Shown here: positions 47,138-59,386 of the stretch, in pieces
How positions within the stretch are numbered: the first letter of the stretch is position 1
Layout: every line of letters starts with the position of its first letter
Assembly (NCBI GenBank): GCA_030734395.1
Contig: JAUZTG010000029.1
Coordinates: 6,510,001 to 6,574,000 of the forward strand
DNA: 64,000 bases
Reading direction: 5' to 3'
From: Sarocladium kiliense
Taxonomy: Eukaryota; Ascomycota; Sordariomycetes; Hypocreales; Sarocladiaceae
Notes under the pieces: model-generated
The model's database searches: none
What the model saw: only the letters and a program-made list of their open reading frames with translations
What the model was told of the DNA's origin: nothing
Position numbers and translations under genes: made by a program

Positions 47138-49109
47138 ATGTCTGGCCACATGTACCCGCGCCACGGCATGGGTGCCGTGCCGCCCAGCACTGCTCGTCTC
47201 GATGAGCTGCTTGAACAGGTCCGCGGCGAGTTCACCTCGCAGATGCGCCAGGCCGAGCACCTTGACCAGCAAAGTATGTCATATCCTCTCCCAATGTCCC
47301 AATGCGACTCTTGCGCTCGCATGCGCGCTGCTCATTCCTTGCGAGGTTTCGATGCTAACAAGCCCTTTTTGCAGTAAGCACTCAGATCAGCGAAATGCAG
47401 ATGGTCAGGGAAAAGGTCTACACCATGGAGCAGGCCCACATGACTCTTAAGCAGAAGTACGAGGAGGAAATCGCAATGCTCCGTCATCAGCTCGCCGAAG
47501 TTCGCAAGGGCAACCCTCAAGCCGCCATGGCCGGCCCGCCACAACATACTCCCTCCTCACAGCAAGCGCCGCCTTCCATCGCTCCAGGCAATGGCCTCTT
47601 CAGCGGCATCATGGGTGGCAGCCAGGGTGGCCTTGCTCCTCCTCAGCAGCAGCAGCAACAACCTGCTCCTCAGGATCAGCACATGGCTCCCGGCCACCAG
47701 ATGGCTCAGGGTCCTCCTGGCCTGCCTGGTCCGCCACCGCACCCCAATGCCCAGGGCCAGCCGCCATACGGGCAGGGCTACCCGCAGGGTCCCAACGGTC
47801 TCGGCCCTCAGCCGCCGCCGAGCACTGCTTCTCCCGGCCCGCGCGGCCGTGGTGTAGGTCGTCCTCCGAACGCTGTTGGCCCCGCCACTCCGCAGATCAA
47901 CAACCCCATGCCCTACCCAGGCAATGCGCAGTCACCACAAGTTAGCCATCCGACCCCCGACCATGCTCGCATGGGTGGCCCTCGCGCTCCCCCGCCGGTT
48001 GGTAACAACCTCGGTGACCTCGATGTCGAATCGCTCCCAGCTCAGTACAAGAAGCTCGGCACTGATTGGCACGCCGTTTTCAACCCTCAGGTGCAGCGCG
48101 TGCTTGACGTTGACCTCGTACACACCCTCGTTCATGAGAGCGTCGTCTGCTGCGTGCGCTTCAGCCATGACGGCAAGTACGTCGCGACTGGCTGCAACCG
48201 CTCCGCCCAGATCTTCGACGTACAGACTGGCGAGAAGGTCTGCGTTCTTGAGGATCACAACGCCGTCGAGATGTCAGCGGATCTTTACATCCGCAGCGTC
48301 TGCTTCAGTCCCGATGGTCGTTACCTGGCCACTGGTGCCGAGGACAAGCTCATCAGGGTAAGTTGGCGCAAGACGACCTACGCAAAGTATAAATCGAAAG
48401 CTAACAAACTGAATAGGTTTGGGACATTCAGACTCGGACGATTCGCAACCACTTCTCCGGCCACGAGCAGGACATTTACTCTCTCGACTTCGCGCGTGAT
48501 GGCCGCACCATTGCGTCCGGCAGTGGTGATCGCACCGTCCGACTCTGGGATATCGAGCAGGGTACCAACACCCTCACCCTCACCATCGAGGATGGTGTCA
48601 CCACCGTGGCCATCTCCCCCGACACCAACTATGTTGCCGCCGGCTCGCTTGATAAGAGCGTCCGTGTGTGGGACATCCACACTGGCTACCTCGCAGAGCG
48701 CCTCGAGGGTGCGGATGGTCACCGAGACTCCGTCTACTCGGTCGCCTTCTCTCCCAACGGCAAGGAGCTTGTCAGCGGCAGTCTGGACCGCACTATCAAG
48801 ATGTGGGAGCTCAGCGGGCCCCGAGGGGATCGTTCGCAGGCGCCGAAGGGAGGCAAATGCATCAAGACCTTCGAGGGCCACCGCGACTTTGTCCTCTCCG
48901 TCGCGCTGACGCCCGATGCGCAGTGGGTTCTGTCTGGCTCCAAGGACCGCGGCGTGCACTTCTGGGACCCGCGCACGGGTACGACGCAGGTCATGTTGCA
49001 GGGTCACAAGAACTCCGTCATCTCCGTGGCGCCCAGCCCTGCCGGCGGGTACTTCGCGACAGGATCTGGCGACATGAAGGCCCGCATCTGGTCTTATAGA
49101 CTTATGTAG
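47138..49109 (+). CDS. tup1: Transcriptional corepressor Tup1/RcoA (WD40)
   Basis: General corepressor that works with Ssn6/Cyc8 at promoters bound by specific repressors; in filamentous fungi (RcoA, RCO-1) it affects growth and conidiation. Exons 47138-47273, 47375-48357 and 48417-49109 give 603 residues. The N-terminal Tup domain (about residues 15-90) forms the tetramerising helix: TARLDELLEQVRGEF, then QISEMQMVREKVYTMEQ and LRHQLAEVRKG. Residues ~95-220 are Gln/Pro/Gly-rich with QQQQQ. Seven WD40 repeats follow from about residue 250, with WD-type ends such as IRVWDIQT, VRLWDIEQ, VRVWDIHT, IKMWEL, VHFWDPRT and ARIWSYRLM. Intron 2 falls inside IR|VWD, and reading through it destroys the WD40 frame. 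The convergent neighbour is rmp1. Confidence 0.96.
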
Positions 49110-49765
49110 GATAACAAGATGGATGATGGGCCTGAGCCTCATGATGAGAAGGGTCCCCAGACTGAGCACAGGGGTGTCCAACCCTGTGAGCACGGCAGGA
49201 CTACGTTAGTCGACTCACCACAATATGGGGTTGGTTGTCCGTTGGAGAGCTTGAGATTTCCGGAGGAGGATATGCTCTTGCTTTCTGATTCGTCTCAGAA
49301 GGAAGAGGAAAGCTTTTTGGGATATTGTCGACAGTATAAGATGGGGAAAAAGGGAGATTAGAGGCGGTGGAGTCAGGGACTACCACTGCCTCCGGCGCTT
49401 GTTTGCAACTTTCTATGTTTGTTTTTTCTCGCCGTTTTTTCTCTTTTACTACACTACAGGTTCGGACATGGACATATGACCCGTTTTGGGAGGGGTTGGT
49501 TCTTGAAAGAGGAACGAGAACACCAATGTTGATGATGAACAGAGGGAGAAGAGGCTATTGTGGACAGTAAGGGATGAGAGGGGGGCCTGTTCTGTCTGGA
49601 AGGCGGATGGTCTGTATTATGTCCTTTATTTTAGTGGTACTGAAGATGGAAGCCCATTCGATGCTCTATCCTTCCCCGTCCCTGAGTCTATATGAAGTTG
49701 ACGTGGTATCGTGAATGTCATGTTGCTCGTGATGTAGTACAATGTGTGGCTGAGGCATGTGGTGA
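49110..49765. other. Convergent intergenic, Tup1 / Rmp1
   Basis: 656 bases of 3' flanks, T-rich at 49410-49460. No gene is seen. Confidence 0.6.
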
Positions 49766-50601
49766 TTACAATCCACCAAACATGTCTGAGAAAGCGTCGC
49801 CTGCTTTTTTCTTCTTCTTGGTCTTGAGTTTAGATGATTTCTTGTCTGTGACCTTGTCACGCCTTGGGGGAGCTTCATCTTCCTCTTCCACTGATAATAT
49901 TGCTCGCTTTTCGAGTTTCTTGTCTACTTTCTTCGGTTTCGACTCATCTCCTGCTGTGGAAGGTCGTAGTGTATTTGCTTTGGCAGTAGACTCTGGTATG
50001 GGCAATGTGGATGTGGCTTTTGGTTTCTTGGTGGAAGAGGGGAGGGGTCGGGCAATGACTGTGCCGCGGTCGAGGGTGTCTGATGAGGTTGTGGGTGGTT
50101 GAGTGGGTTTTGTGGTTGAAGTTGTGGTCGTGGAGGTGGGAGGTTGAGAGACTACGGGTGGAGGGGGGAGAATCGCTTCGAGGACGGTGTTGACACGGGC
50201 GAGGAGGGCGATGAGAAGGAGACCGATGGGTGCGTGTTGGTTATCAGCCGCGAGTTGTGAGAATGTCCTAGCCACACATGTTAGCTTCTCACTCCGTTCT
50301 TGTATCCATTTGTTCGCGACACGACTTACAAGAAGCATCTCGGGATAACCTTTGACTGTAACCACCTCGCATGCCTCTTCAATCGCGCATCCTGCGCTGC
50401 CGTAGCTTTCGACGATAACAGTGCGGGTGTTGTTTTAGAGGAGAGGGAGGTGGCGAGGAGGGAGCGCAAGGAGCGGCGCAGGATGGGGACGTAGCGGAAC
50501 CAGTGGGAGGAGGAGTGTTGGTTCTTGTGGCGGTGGATGAAGGCGTTTAGAATGGGGAGGAGGGGTTCGAGAGGTTCGACGGTGGCGGGTGAGGTGGCCA
50601 T
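49766..50601 (-). CDS. rmp1: RNase MRP protein subunit Rmp1
   Basis: Protein component of RNase MRP, the RNA-protein enzyme that cuts pre-rRNA at site A3; Rmp1 is found in MRP but not RNase P. Exons 50601-50330 and 50267-49766 give 257 residues. The conserved N-terminal domain carries LNAFIHRHKNQHSSSHWFRY (family pattern HxRNKNQHxxxxWW) and LRRSLRSLL. After the intron come FLTFSQLAADNQHAPIGLLL and ALLARV. The C-terminal ~130 residues are Thr/Pro- then Lys-rich (KLKTKKKKKAGDAFSD) and probably disordered, with nuclear or nucleolar localisation signals. It is divergent from the Avt1-type transporter over about 1.35 kb. Confidence 0.88.
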
Positions 50602-51952
50602 TGTTGGAGATTAGGCGAAGTTCGGGCTTGTGGTGTTAGGGTGACATGGTTGGAGCGTGAGGGTTGTAAGGATGCGACTGGGAGTGGTAGAGACGGCGGT
50701 GATGGTGTTGACGGAACTTTTTGGTGGTGCGATAAGATAAGAAAGCTTGACTTATGTAAGGCAAGAATACAGGACCAAGCACCCACCTCTGTTGCAACCT
50801 CAATGAATGGCGGGGATTTTATTGTTCATATTGTATGTCGTCACGCCGGTTTCATTGAGGCTGTTTGTTTGGGCTTGTGTGCTGCGAGGACGTGCATGCA
50901 GCGGGTGTCTTCCCGGATGATGGTGGTCATGGGATAGGATAGGATGGGGCTTGGTAAGAAGAGGGGGGTTTGACGCGACGTCACGAGGCATGAGAAGATG
51001 AATTGGGTGGCAGAAGGGACACTTGCCACAAGAGAAGCAACAAGAAAGTCGAGAGAACAATTGTTGAATATTGCTCAGTCTTTCAGTTGTAGAATTGACA
51101 TCACAGATTGGCTGTATGGGCTGTGCAATGGGATGAAGTTGTGAAATGCCAGTTGCAGGGTAGCCAAGCTACCCCTCTATTTATCTTGGTGTGTGCTGGC
51201 ACATGACGCCGTAGAAGCAAAAGAAGCAAGCCGTGTGTCTGCAGCCAAACACCAATACTGCAACTCACGATCCGATTTGTCAATGCCGATGTCAACCCTA
51301 TCACCGCGCATCCATTTTATCAGCGCCATACTCTACTCTACTCTTATTACGGGGTCGCCGCGGCCCACCGTCCCAGACAAGGGTGCTAACGGTAGTGCAT
51401 TGCCCTCTCCGCTTTCTCGCGATAAGCGCCAACTGACTAACGGTGACCAGACCTGCTTTGTAGCTTCCTAGTGACAATCTGAGCTGATTGCTGGATAATT
51501 CGGTGACACTGCTGGCCAGCAAACACGTAGACTGATACACAATTTGGCCCGCAAACACTGTCTGCTGTCGGTCCGTCAGTCGGCCATACTGCTGCCAAAC
51601 CGGAGGGGCTGAACTTGAACTGGATTGAAGTGGACGCTGGATCTGAAGCGAGAGGGCGGGCCTGGCTTTGGCGTCTTGGCTGCGCCCGCACTGCGAACCT
51701 CGTCTCGTCCTTCGTCGTCATACCGCAGACAGGCTTTGGTTCCTGGATTACTTCTCCTCCTCTCTTACGATCTCCTTCCTCTCCTGGATCTGGCCTCACT
51801 CTGATCCTCTCCCGTGTCCATGATCCCCTCACTTCTGCCTCACCACCTACCCTAATAATCCGCTTTCGGATCGTCGCCACGATCACACGATAGCTTCACC
51901 TTCTCACCCTCACATCTACGCGTCGCGACCAACTTCACCCTCTCGACCTGCC
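50602..51952. other. Divergent promoter region, Rmp1 / Avt1-like
   Basis: 1.35 kb. The plus strand next to the transporter start (51730-51950) is pyrimidine-rich. TACTC units repeat at 51329-51342. No coding sequence is recognised. Confidence 0.55.
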
Positions 51953-54262
51953 ATGGCGCCCAGCTCGAGAACCCCTGCCACCTGGGACGAGTATGATGGT
52001 CGTGCCTCTCCTACAACTAGCACCACCAGCCTGTCCCCCTCTGCTGCAGCTGTTCTCGACGAAGAGACTGCCCTCATCGACGATGGCGATGATGTCTCTC
52101 CCAGTCGCCGTCCTTCCAATCTCTCCCTGGCAGGCAGAAGACGGTACTACTCCAATTAATAGCCAAACCCTGTGGAGAATACCACAATTGCTAACGACCA
52201 ACCAGCTCCTCCGTCACAAACCACCTCGCAGCCATCGCAGACATCGGCGGCGTTAACTCCCTAGCCTCCTTCGCCCGCTCCTGGCAACGCGCCGCTGGCT
52301 TCCAAGAAGTCATTCCCCGCCGGCCCAGCTTCGTTTACGCCGACCACGATACCGACACCGCAGAGTCTACTGGTATTCAATATGGTCGTAGCCATGTTGA
52401 GCCTAGCACCCCCGGCCCTGAAACCAGTCTTCTGCGCCGCCACCTCGAGGCTTCACCCCCACAAGCTGGCTCGTCGGCAGCGGAACAGCAGTTGAGAGCT
52501 AGTGTTGGCAGTGCTGAGGAGGATGGCTTTCGCGAGCGCGAGAGTAAGGCTCTCGACACCGAGATGGCCAGTGGCGCACTCCTCGGCAATGGCTCTCCAT
52601 CCACTCGATCCAGCCTCTTCAACATCCCACCTCACCTCTCTGAAGCGCCCATTATCGGCAGCTACGGCTCGTGGAGGAGCTCTCACTACGGTACCATTGG
52701 GGGAGGATCACTTCGCGCACGGTCAAGGACTTCTGTAGCGGAAATCTGGCCGGCTGGTGAAGATGAAGGAGAGGAAGACGCAGCACATGGAGAGCATGAA
52801 CCGATCCTGGTCAGGGAGGTGAAGCAGGGAGACAAAGTTATCCTCACAGTTGAAGGACAAAGCACCCTCCCCCAATCTGTCTTCAACTCCATCAACGCCA
52901 TCATCGGTGTCGGCCTCCTCTCCCTCCCCCTAGCCTTCAACATGTCAGGCTGGATCGTCGGTCTCATCCTCCTGACTCTCACCGCCCTCGTCACAGCCTA
53001 CACCTCCAAGCTTCTCGCAAAATGCATGGACTACGACGCCAGTCTCATTACCTACTCCGACCTCGCATATGTGTCTTTTGGAACGAAAGCGAGAATCATC
53101 GTCTCTGCGCTATTCACACTGGAGCTTGTGGCCGCTTGTGTGGCTCTGGTGATTTTGTTTGCGGATTCTCTGGATTTGCTGTTGCCGAGTTTGGCGAGTG
53201 TGAATGCCTGGAAATGTGTCTGCGCATTGTTGGTGTTGGTCCTTAATGCATTGCCGTTAAGGTTCCTGAGCTATACCAGCGTCATTGGCATCTTCTCAAC
53301 CTTCTGCAGTATGCCTCCTTTCCATTCTTTTTGAAGCAGTTCACGAGCATGAAGCTAACTAATGGATAGTTGTCTGCATCGTAATCGTGGATGGACTGGT
53401 GAAGCCCACTGCGCCGGGCTCCCTCTGGGAACCTGCAAAGACCTACCTCTTCCCCTCCAACTGGCTTGCGGTTCCCCTTGCATACGGTCTCCTTGCCAGC
53501 CCTTGGGGCGCACACTCCGTGTTTCCATCTGTCAGTCCAGCAGTCTTCCAGCTCATACAATTTGGACTCCCGAGCTTACACACGAACAGATCTACCGAGA
53601 TATGCGCCACCCCCATAAATGGGGCAAAGCCGTCAACGTCACCTTCTCCTTCTCCGTACGTGCTCCTCCTCTCCTCTTCACTGCCTTCGGACTAATATCA
53701 CCAGTACGTCCTCGACAGCTGCCTCGCCGTGATCGGCGTCCTCATGTTCGGCGACGGCATCAAAGACGCAATCACCTCCAACATCCTCAAATCAGGCGGC
53801 TATCCCAAAGCTCTCACCATCCTCATGTGCATCTGCGTTGCCATCATTCCCCTCACCAAGATCCCCCTCAACGCCCGTCCGCTCATTACCACAGCAGACG
53901 TCCTCGCCGGAATTCATCCCAGCATCCATCACCACCGTCACACCAACGCCCCAGCAACCCGTCGCACCCAACTCATCACCTTCCTCACGCGCTTTGCCAT
54001 CCGTCTGTTCGTCGTGGCAGTGTTATTAGGCATCTCCATTGCTTTCCCAGCCTTCGACTCCGTCTGTGCATTCCTTGGCGCAGCGCTCTGCACACTCATC
54101 TCCATTATCCTCCCCATCTCGTTTTACCTGAAGCTCTTCTGGCGGGACGTCACTGCCAGGGAAAAGATGGTCTTATTCAGTCTGCTGGGGCTGTTCTCCG
54201 TGTTTGGAACCGTGGGCACGATTTGGACGTTTTTGCCTAAACCTCTGATTGGGCTTGCATGA
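51953..54262 (+). CDS. Vacuolar amino-acid transporter, Avt1 type
   Basis: Aa_trans (AAAP) family carrier moving neutral amino acids across the vacuolar membrane. Exons 51953-52143, 52206-53308, 53370-53530, 53590-53655 and 53705-54262 give 692 residues. The N-terminal ~290 residues are cytosolic, Ser/Pro-rich, and typical of Avt1. The transport domain begins at STLPQSVFNSINAIIGVGLLSLPLAF and includes YTSKLLAKCMDY, LVILFADSLDLLLPSL, AYGLLASPWGAHSVFPSIYRDM (restored by the intron at 53531-53589), GYPKALTILMCICVAIIPLTK and a C-terminal pair of helices ending FLPKPLIGLA. About 11 membrane segments are expected. Exon 4, of 66 nt, encodes IYRDMRHPHKWGKAVN plus six more residues, a conserved segment of this family. 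Confidence 0.93.
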
Positions 54263-55112
54263 TTATTTTTGTTGAGAACCTACGCTTTGTTGTGTGTTTG
54301 CTGGTTATGATGTTGTGATGTTTTGGGATACCCGTTGTTGTGTTGTTTATCTCCGGGGACTTGCCACGGGAGACTGGTTTAGGGCTCCTTCGAGGAGCCT
54401 AACTACTGCACTTTGGGGTCATTTAGTGCCTGTCTTGTCTTGTCTGACTGGAATCATCCTTCGCTGGTCATCAGCATTCAACTTGTTACTACATTTACGG
54501 GATGGCACATGGTTTGTTCCTCTGGCATTGGACATAAAGGGGTGGATTAGCATAGTACCACGGCTTGCATATCAGGTCTTGACGATTTGCATCAGATGAA
54601 GTCACGAATGAATATGTTGTTGTTTGTTGTCTACCTAGCTGGCAATCTTCGTCCATGGAGGCATCACGGTCCTGGCTCAAGTGAATACCTGTCGAGTTAC
54701 AGGCTGGGCCTGTTGTGACGCTTGCTAGATCCTGGCTGAAGTTCGCCTTGACCAACTGGATGAACAAGAGCATGGACGGCGTTGGAGTTATGTGATTTAC
54801 CATCGACTTGAATATTTCACATGAAGACACAGTATTGTGAGTGGGTAACTTCTGGTATTCTCATACTATCTTAATGGTGCTGTGATACGCAGAAAGCGAG
54901 CTGCAGCATAGATCTTCCTTCCTCCGTGTTAACAATGATAATCCGTCGCGGAAAGCTCAACTAGCTCATTGTACTTGTCACACCCTACTGTCGTACAGCA
55001 AGAGATCATAATGATGAGACAAGACAAGCTTCCGTTCAAGTTTGTCGCACTGCCAATGCGCGAGTGGAAAACCGCCCCAGCTACGATTGACGGCGGTGAA
55101 TGAAAGGTTTCT
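54263..55112. other. Convergent intergenic, transporter / kinase
   Basis: 850 bases of 3' flanks with no recognised gene, repeat or RNA. Confidence 0.6.
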
Positions 55113-56984
55113 TCACCAGCCGCCAACCCACTCAATGTCCCCGAGATCTGTTCGGGCGCCACGGCGCCAGTCGAGATCTCTCGCCTTCAACCAGGGGCTC
55201 GCCCCTTTGACACTGCGGTCCTTGGCCCAATGTTGTTGTTTGTGTTGTGTTTGCTGGAAAGGAGAATTCGAATGATCCCAAACGCCCGCTTCATAAGTTT
55301 TGTTGTTGTATCCCAAAGCAAAGTGTCGACGCTTCACCTCCGGCGTCGTGTCAGTGGCATTTTGCCTGCGACGGTCTCCAAGTGCCGCCCACTTATCCAC
55401 ATTGTTGTTCCTCTTCGGAGGCGGAGAGTAGCGAGGGGTCGCTGGGACGGAACTCTTGGTTACGGAAGGCTCATGGAAAAAGAAACCATCGGCTACCAAG
55501 TCGTCATCAACATTGCCCTTGATGTCATGAGATGGAGCAGCCACAGGCTTCTCGGTCTCAGTCTTCTTGGCCTCGCCTTCAGTCTTGCTCTCGTGGCTCC
55601 AGGTCCTTGAGTTAAGCTCCTTCAGCTTCTGGAGTTGTTGCTCAAGTTCGAACTCTTCCTCCTCATCCTCCTCCCACATGTCACTCCAGCTCTTCGAGAC
55701 CGCGTCCTGGCGACGGCCAAAGACAGTCGACATGGAAAGGGTCATTGGCTTGGCCATCTTGATTGGCAGAGAGCCCGCAGCCGGTGTCGCCTTGGCACGG
55801 CCGGCAGGGATGGCAAGAGACTTCATTGAGGCGCCTAAGGTAGACCCAAGCATGGAGGACAAGGAAGGAGTCTGCGCGGTCGCAGAGCACCAGTCACCAG
55901 ACTCTTCAGACTTGGGGAAGAGCTCCTCAGTGTAACTCTCGTTGTCGGGAATGACACTGAGCTGGCGGTCCGCCTTGCGTGGTGTCGCGTGCAGAGCCTT
56001 AGCCCAGGGGAAGGCACCGGTGTCGACGACAGGAGTCTGGATCGACGGGGTCCGGAGCGGCTCACGGTTGGCGGACGCGACAGTGGTCTTGTCGGCGCAG
56101 CAGAAGTCATCGAGAGCCTCGTCCTGAGTGGTGAAGCTGACAACGCGAAGCAGAGCCTCACGAGCAGCGTCCAAAGAACGCTTCTTGGGATCAAGGCTCA
56201 TGCAAGTGGAGATGACCTCGTAGGTGTCTTGGGACATTGAAGGGAAGACATCGAAAAGGCTTTGCTTGTCGCGCGAGTAGTCCAGGAAGAGAGGGTCAGA
56301 CTCAGTGGGAGTGGTGAAGGGATTGCGAGAGAACAGGATGTTGAGCAGGCAGATGCCAATAGCCCAGATGTCCGCAGCGGCAGGAGAGTAACCAGCACCA
56401 GCCGAGTCGAACTGTTCAGGGGCCATGTAGCGGTCGCTGCCAACAGTCATCTCGTAGGACCACTTATCAGTGGTTGCGAGACCAAAGTCACCAAGCTTCA
56501 TGGTACCATCTTGGGAGAGGAAGATGTTCTCGGGCTTGATGTCGCGGTGATAGACACCCTTGGAGTGGATGTAATCGACGGCGTCGACAAGCTCAAGCAT
56601 GAATTGACGAACGTGTTCGGTCTCGAGAGGACCGTGGCCATGTCGAATGGCCTCGTACAGGTCGCCTTGAGCGCAGAACTCCAGAACAAGGTACATGTGA
56701 GCTTCGGTCTCGAAGGAGTCCAAGAGATTGACAATGTTGGGGTGAGAAGCAAGACGCGTGTGCAGAGCCAGCTCTTCTGACTTCTCGTCCACGGCGAAGT
56801 CAGCACAGCCCGAGGCAGCAGAAGCCCCGCTCTTGGCCATGCACTTGATAGCAACGGTCTGGTTGGTCAGGAGATCCTGCCCCGTGAAGACCATGCCGAA
56901 GGAGCCATGGTTGAGTGGCGAGATAGTTCGGTAGCGTCCATTGAGAACGACGCCGCCAGCAAACTTATCCCGCATGCAGTTCAT
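55113..56984 (-). CDS. Ser/Thr protein kinase, Ksp1/Ran1-like
   Basis: Intronless gene of 623 residues. The kinase domain covers about residues 15-290 with all catalytic elements: glycine loop NHGSFGMVF, VAIKCMAK lysine, catalytic loop HRDIKPENIFLS, DFGLATT, the activation-segment end YMAPEQF, and DIWAIGICLLNIL. The sequence style (GRYRTISPLNHGSFG, CAQGDLYEAIRHGHGPL) and the long tail fit the fungal Ksp1/Ran1(Pat1) group, linked in yeasts to nutrient signalling and to blocking meiosis or filamentation; that role is inferred here. The C-terminal 330 residues are mostly disordered, with an acidic coil (EEDEEEEFELEQQLQKLKEL) near 455 and a conserved-looking end, GDIEWVGGW. The start is the first ATG; the open frame upstream (to 57008) has none. 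Confidence 0.92.
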   Translation of the reverse strand: MNCMRDKFAGGVVLNGRYRTISPLNHGSFGMVFTGQDLLTNQTVAIKCMAKSGASAASGCADFAVDEKSEELALHTRLASHPNIVNLLDSFETEAHMYLVLEFCAQGDLYEAIRHGHGPLETEHVRQFMLELVDAVDYIHSKGVYHRDIKPENIFLSQDGTMKLGDFGLATTDKWSYEMTVGSDRYMAPEQFDSAGAGYSPAAADIWAIGICLLNILFSRNPFTTPTESDPLFLDYSRDKQSLFDVFPSMSQDTYEVISTCMSLDPKKRSLDAAREALLRVVSFTTQDEALDDFCCADKTTVASANREPLRTPSIQTPVVDTGAFPWAKALHATPRKADRQLSVIPDNESYTEELFPKSEESGDWCSATAQTPSLSSMLGSTLGASMKSLAIPAGRAKATPAAGSLPIKMAKPMTLSMSTVFGRRQDAVSKSWSDMWEEDEEEEFELEQQLQKLKELNSRTWSHESKTEGEAKKTETEKPVAAPSHDIKGNVDDDLVADGFFFHEPSVTKSSVPATPRYSPPPKRNNNVDKWAALGDRRRQNATDTTPEVKRRHFALGYNNKTYEAGVWDHSNSPFQQTQHKQQHWAKDRSVKGASPWLKARDLDWRRGARTDLGDIEWVGGW

Positions 56985-59354
56985 TGTGACGAGTGTTGAG
57001 AGAAACAATCAAAAGATCCAAGGAGGAGTAACAAATGTAGTTGTACAAAAGACACAGAAGCCGGGTGCTCTTTTTTTGTGATTTGCGAAATGAGTCTCTG
57101 AAGCAAATGGTCCGTCCCGAATGTGTAGTGCTCTTGGAGAGCTAGCGAAAGCTTGTTGTGTACACCAAGTGTATGTTGTAGAGGAGGGTGGTATCGTGAA
57201 CAAAGATGAGAATAAGGGCGAGGAAGGCGTAGAAGAATGTACAGGAGTAGAGCCCAAGAGATCGCTAGAGAGGTGCGGAACCCAAAAAGGATCGCAAGAA
57301 TGTTCGTGATGGTATCAGAGGCTCATTGGTCGGTCTTGAAAATGTTGTAGACAAAGAAAACTGTTGCGAGTGGTTGGTCGTAGAGAAAGCGTTGTTGAGC
57401 ACGGAGCTCTTTAAAGTTGATAGAGCAAGGAAATCGTTAAGATGACATGGAGATGAAGTGATGAAAAGAAAGAATGAATCTGACAAGGGTGCACAGAGTG
57501 CTTGTCAAGGAAGTCGATGACTGGAGGGCGAAGTCGTCGAGAAGATTGGATCAACTCAGGAGAGCCGATTCAGGGTTGCAAGGTTCCAGGGCAAGGCCAA
57601 GAACGCTGAACAACGAACTTGGGGTCTTGTGCAGAGAAGCCGAGCTGCGAGAGGATGGAAGTGATGAAAGGTTGGTCAAGGAGAGTCAAAACTCGTCCTT
57701 ACCAGGTGAGGGAAGTCGACCAGGTGGAGGGGGCGGTTGAGTCAACACACCAGGCCACACTGGCCGATGACGGACCGGGCGGTTATAAAGGTGTCGGAAG
57801 GGGAAGACCCCAACGACCCAGAATGATGGAAACGCTTATTGGTGCGTGAGCCCGGCGGCTTGATTTTATTTCGACGATGCTTTTGATTGAATTGCGAGCA
57901 GCCGTTGATGAAGTTGATTAGAGTGTCAACGGGTAGCGGGTCCGAAGGCAGACAAGACGCAAGGGCACCGTTCGACCGTTGATTGGGTGGCGGTCGGCAC
58001 GGATCGAATTGAGTTGCTCAAAGGCAGTGACTGCAGAACGAGGAATAGCTTCTATCTCTCGGGTTCGTCGTCGTCGTCTTTAATTCGATGAAAGCGGAGT
58101 TGGGTTGATGACGAGACGGGTGGCGGATTGCTTGTTGGCGTGGAAGACGGTAGAGTAGTATAGGCGATTAGGCGGGGAGTTGAGAGTAAGCAAGATCCGA
58201 GGAGAAGGAAGTGTCCTATGACTTGGACTGAACGCTGGATGTCGCGGAGAGAGAGAGGACGCAAAGAGGGTAAAAGAAGGGAAGAGGTCGGAATGGAAGG
58301 AGACGATAGGAAGACGGTCAGGAGATGAGGAGGATAATAAGGACAAGAGGGAGAGGATGCGGGAGAGTGGAGGAGGAAGAGGGTGAGCGAGAGGACAGTG
58401 GGACGGGAGGAATGGCGGTGATGGCTCATGGGACCTTGGATGGGGCCCGGTGTTGATACGGCGCAGGGTGCGGTCCGGAGCGGTGCAGTAACAGTGGGGA
58501 AGTACCTTGGTCACCCCGGTCGCCAGAGCCAGTGCCAGTGCCAGTGGTGTCTTGGACTTGTCTGCGTCCTGTCTCTGTGTGGGTGCCCCGGGTCCCAGTC
58601 TGTTTCTCTGGCTCTTGTCTCTGGCCTTGGTAGGCTCGGGCTCCGTCCCTGGCAGCGTCAAGCGCGAGGGTGGAGCCTTGGATCCTGTATGAGTAACGTG
58701 GTCGGTGTCGATGGAACGGACTGGAGCCGTGCAGAAGCGTCCAGTAGAGGTGCGAAAGGACGAGAGCGATGGATGGACACCCCAGGGCCAGCGTGACGCC
58801 TTGTCCGATTCGATGGTGTGCTGTGGCGGTTGAGTCGGCTGGGTTAGGATGGAGAGGATGCGTCCATGCACTGTGCCGCTGCTGGGTCTCAAGGCCAAAG
58901 GGCACAGGGCGAGAAACTGGAGATGGCACTGTCCTAGACCCTGGTGGAGGAGGGTGGAGTTGAGGGTGACGACGGATTTGGGCTGTGTGCCAAGGAGGTC
59001 GAGGGCGTGCGTGTGCAGAGCGAGCGGTCGCCGGTGATTGACTACCACAGTAAAGGCAGAGCAGGGCACGGCCAGTGTGGGTGGAGTTTGAGATTCCTCA
59101 GCGGATTGGGCTACAGTGTGAATTGGGGTCCCTGAAAGCGTGTTGCTAGTGGCTATGGTCCAGGGCGGACGGGCGCCTTAGGGAGTTCAGTGTGCCGTTG
59201 AGTCAACAAAGATAGGCCGACATCGCAGGGGCTCGCACTGGGTCGATGTGTCATTCCCCAAGCCTGACTGCACAGTGTTGTTTTCCTCATCTTGCACCGT
59301 CTGGTCCTAGAACAGCCAGGCCCCTGCTGCAGCTCGTAATTTCAGGCTAGCACC

Positions 59355-59386
59355 GCCTGCAGCCAGCCTGCATCAGCCTGCAGCAA
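59355..59386 (+). repeat. Short imperfect tandem repeat, GCCTGCA units
   Basis: Three adjacent 10-11-base units each begin GCCTGCA (59355, 59366, 59376), in non-coding DNA. Confidence 0.6.
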
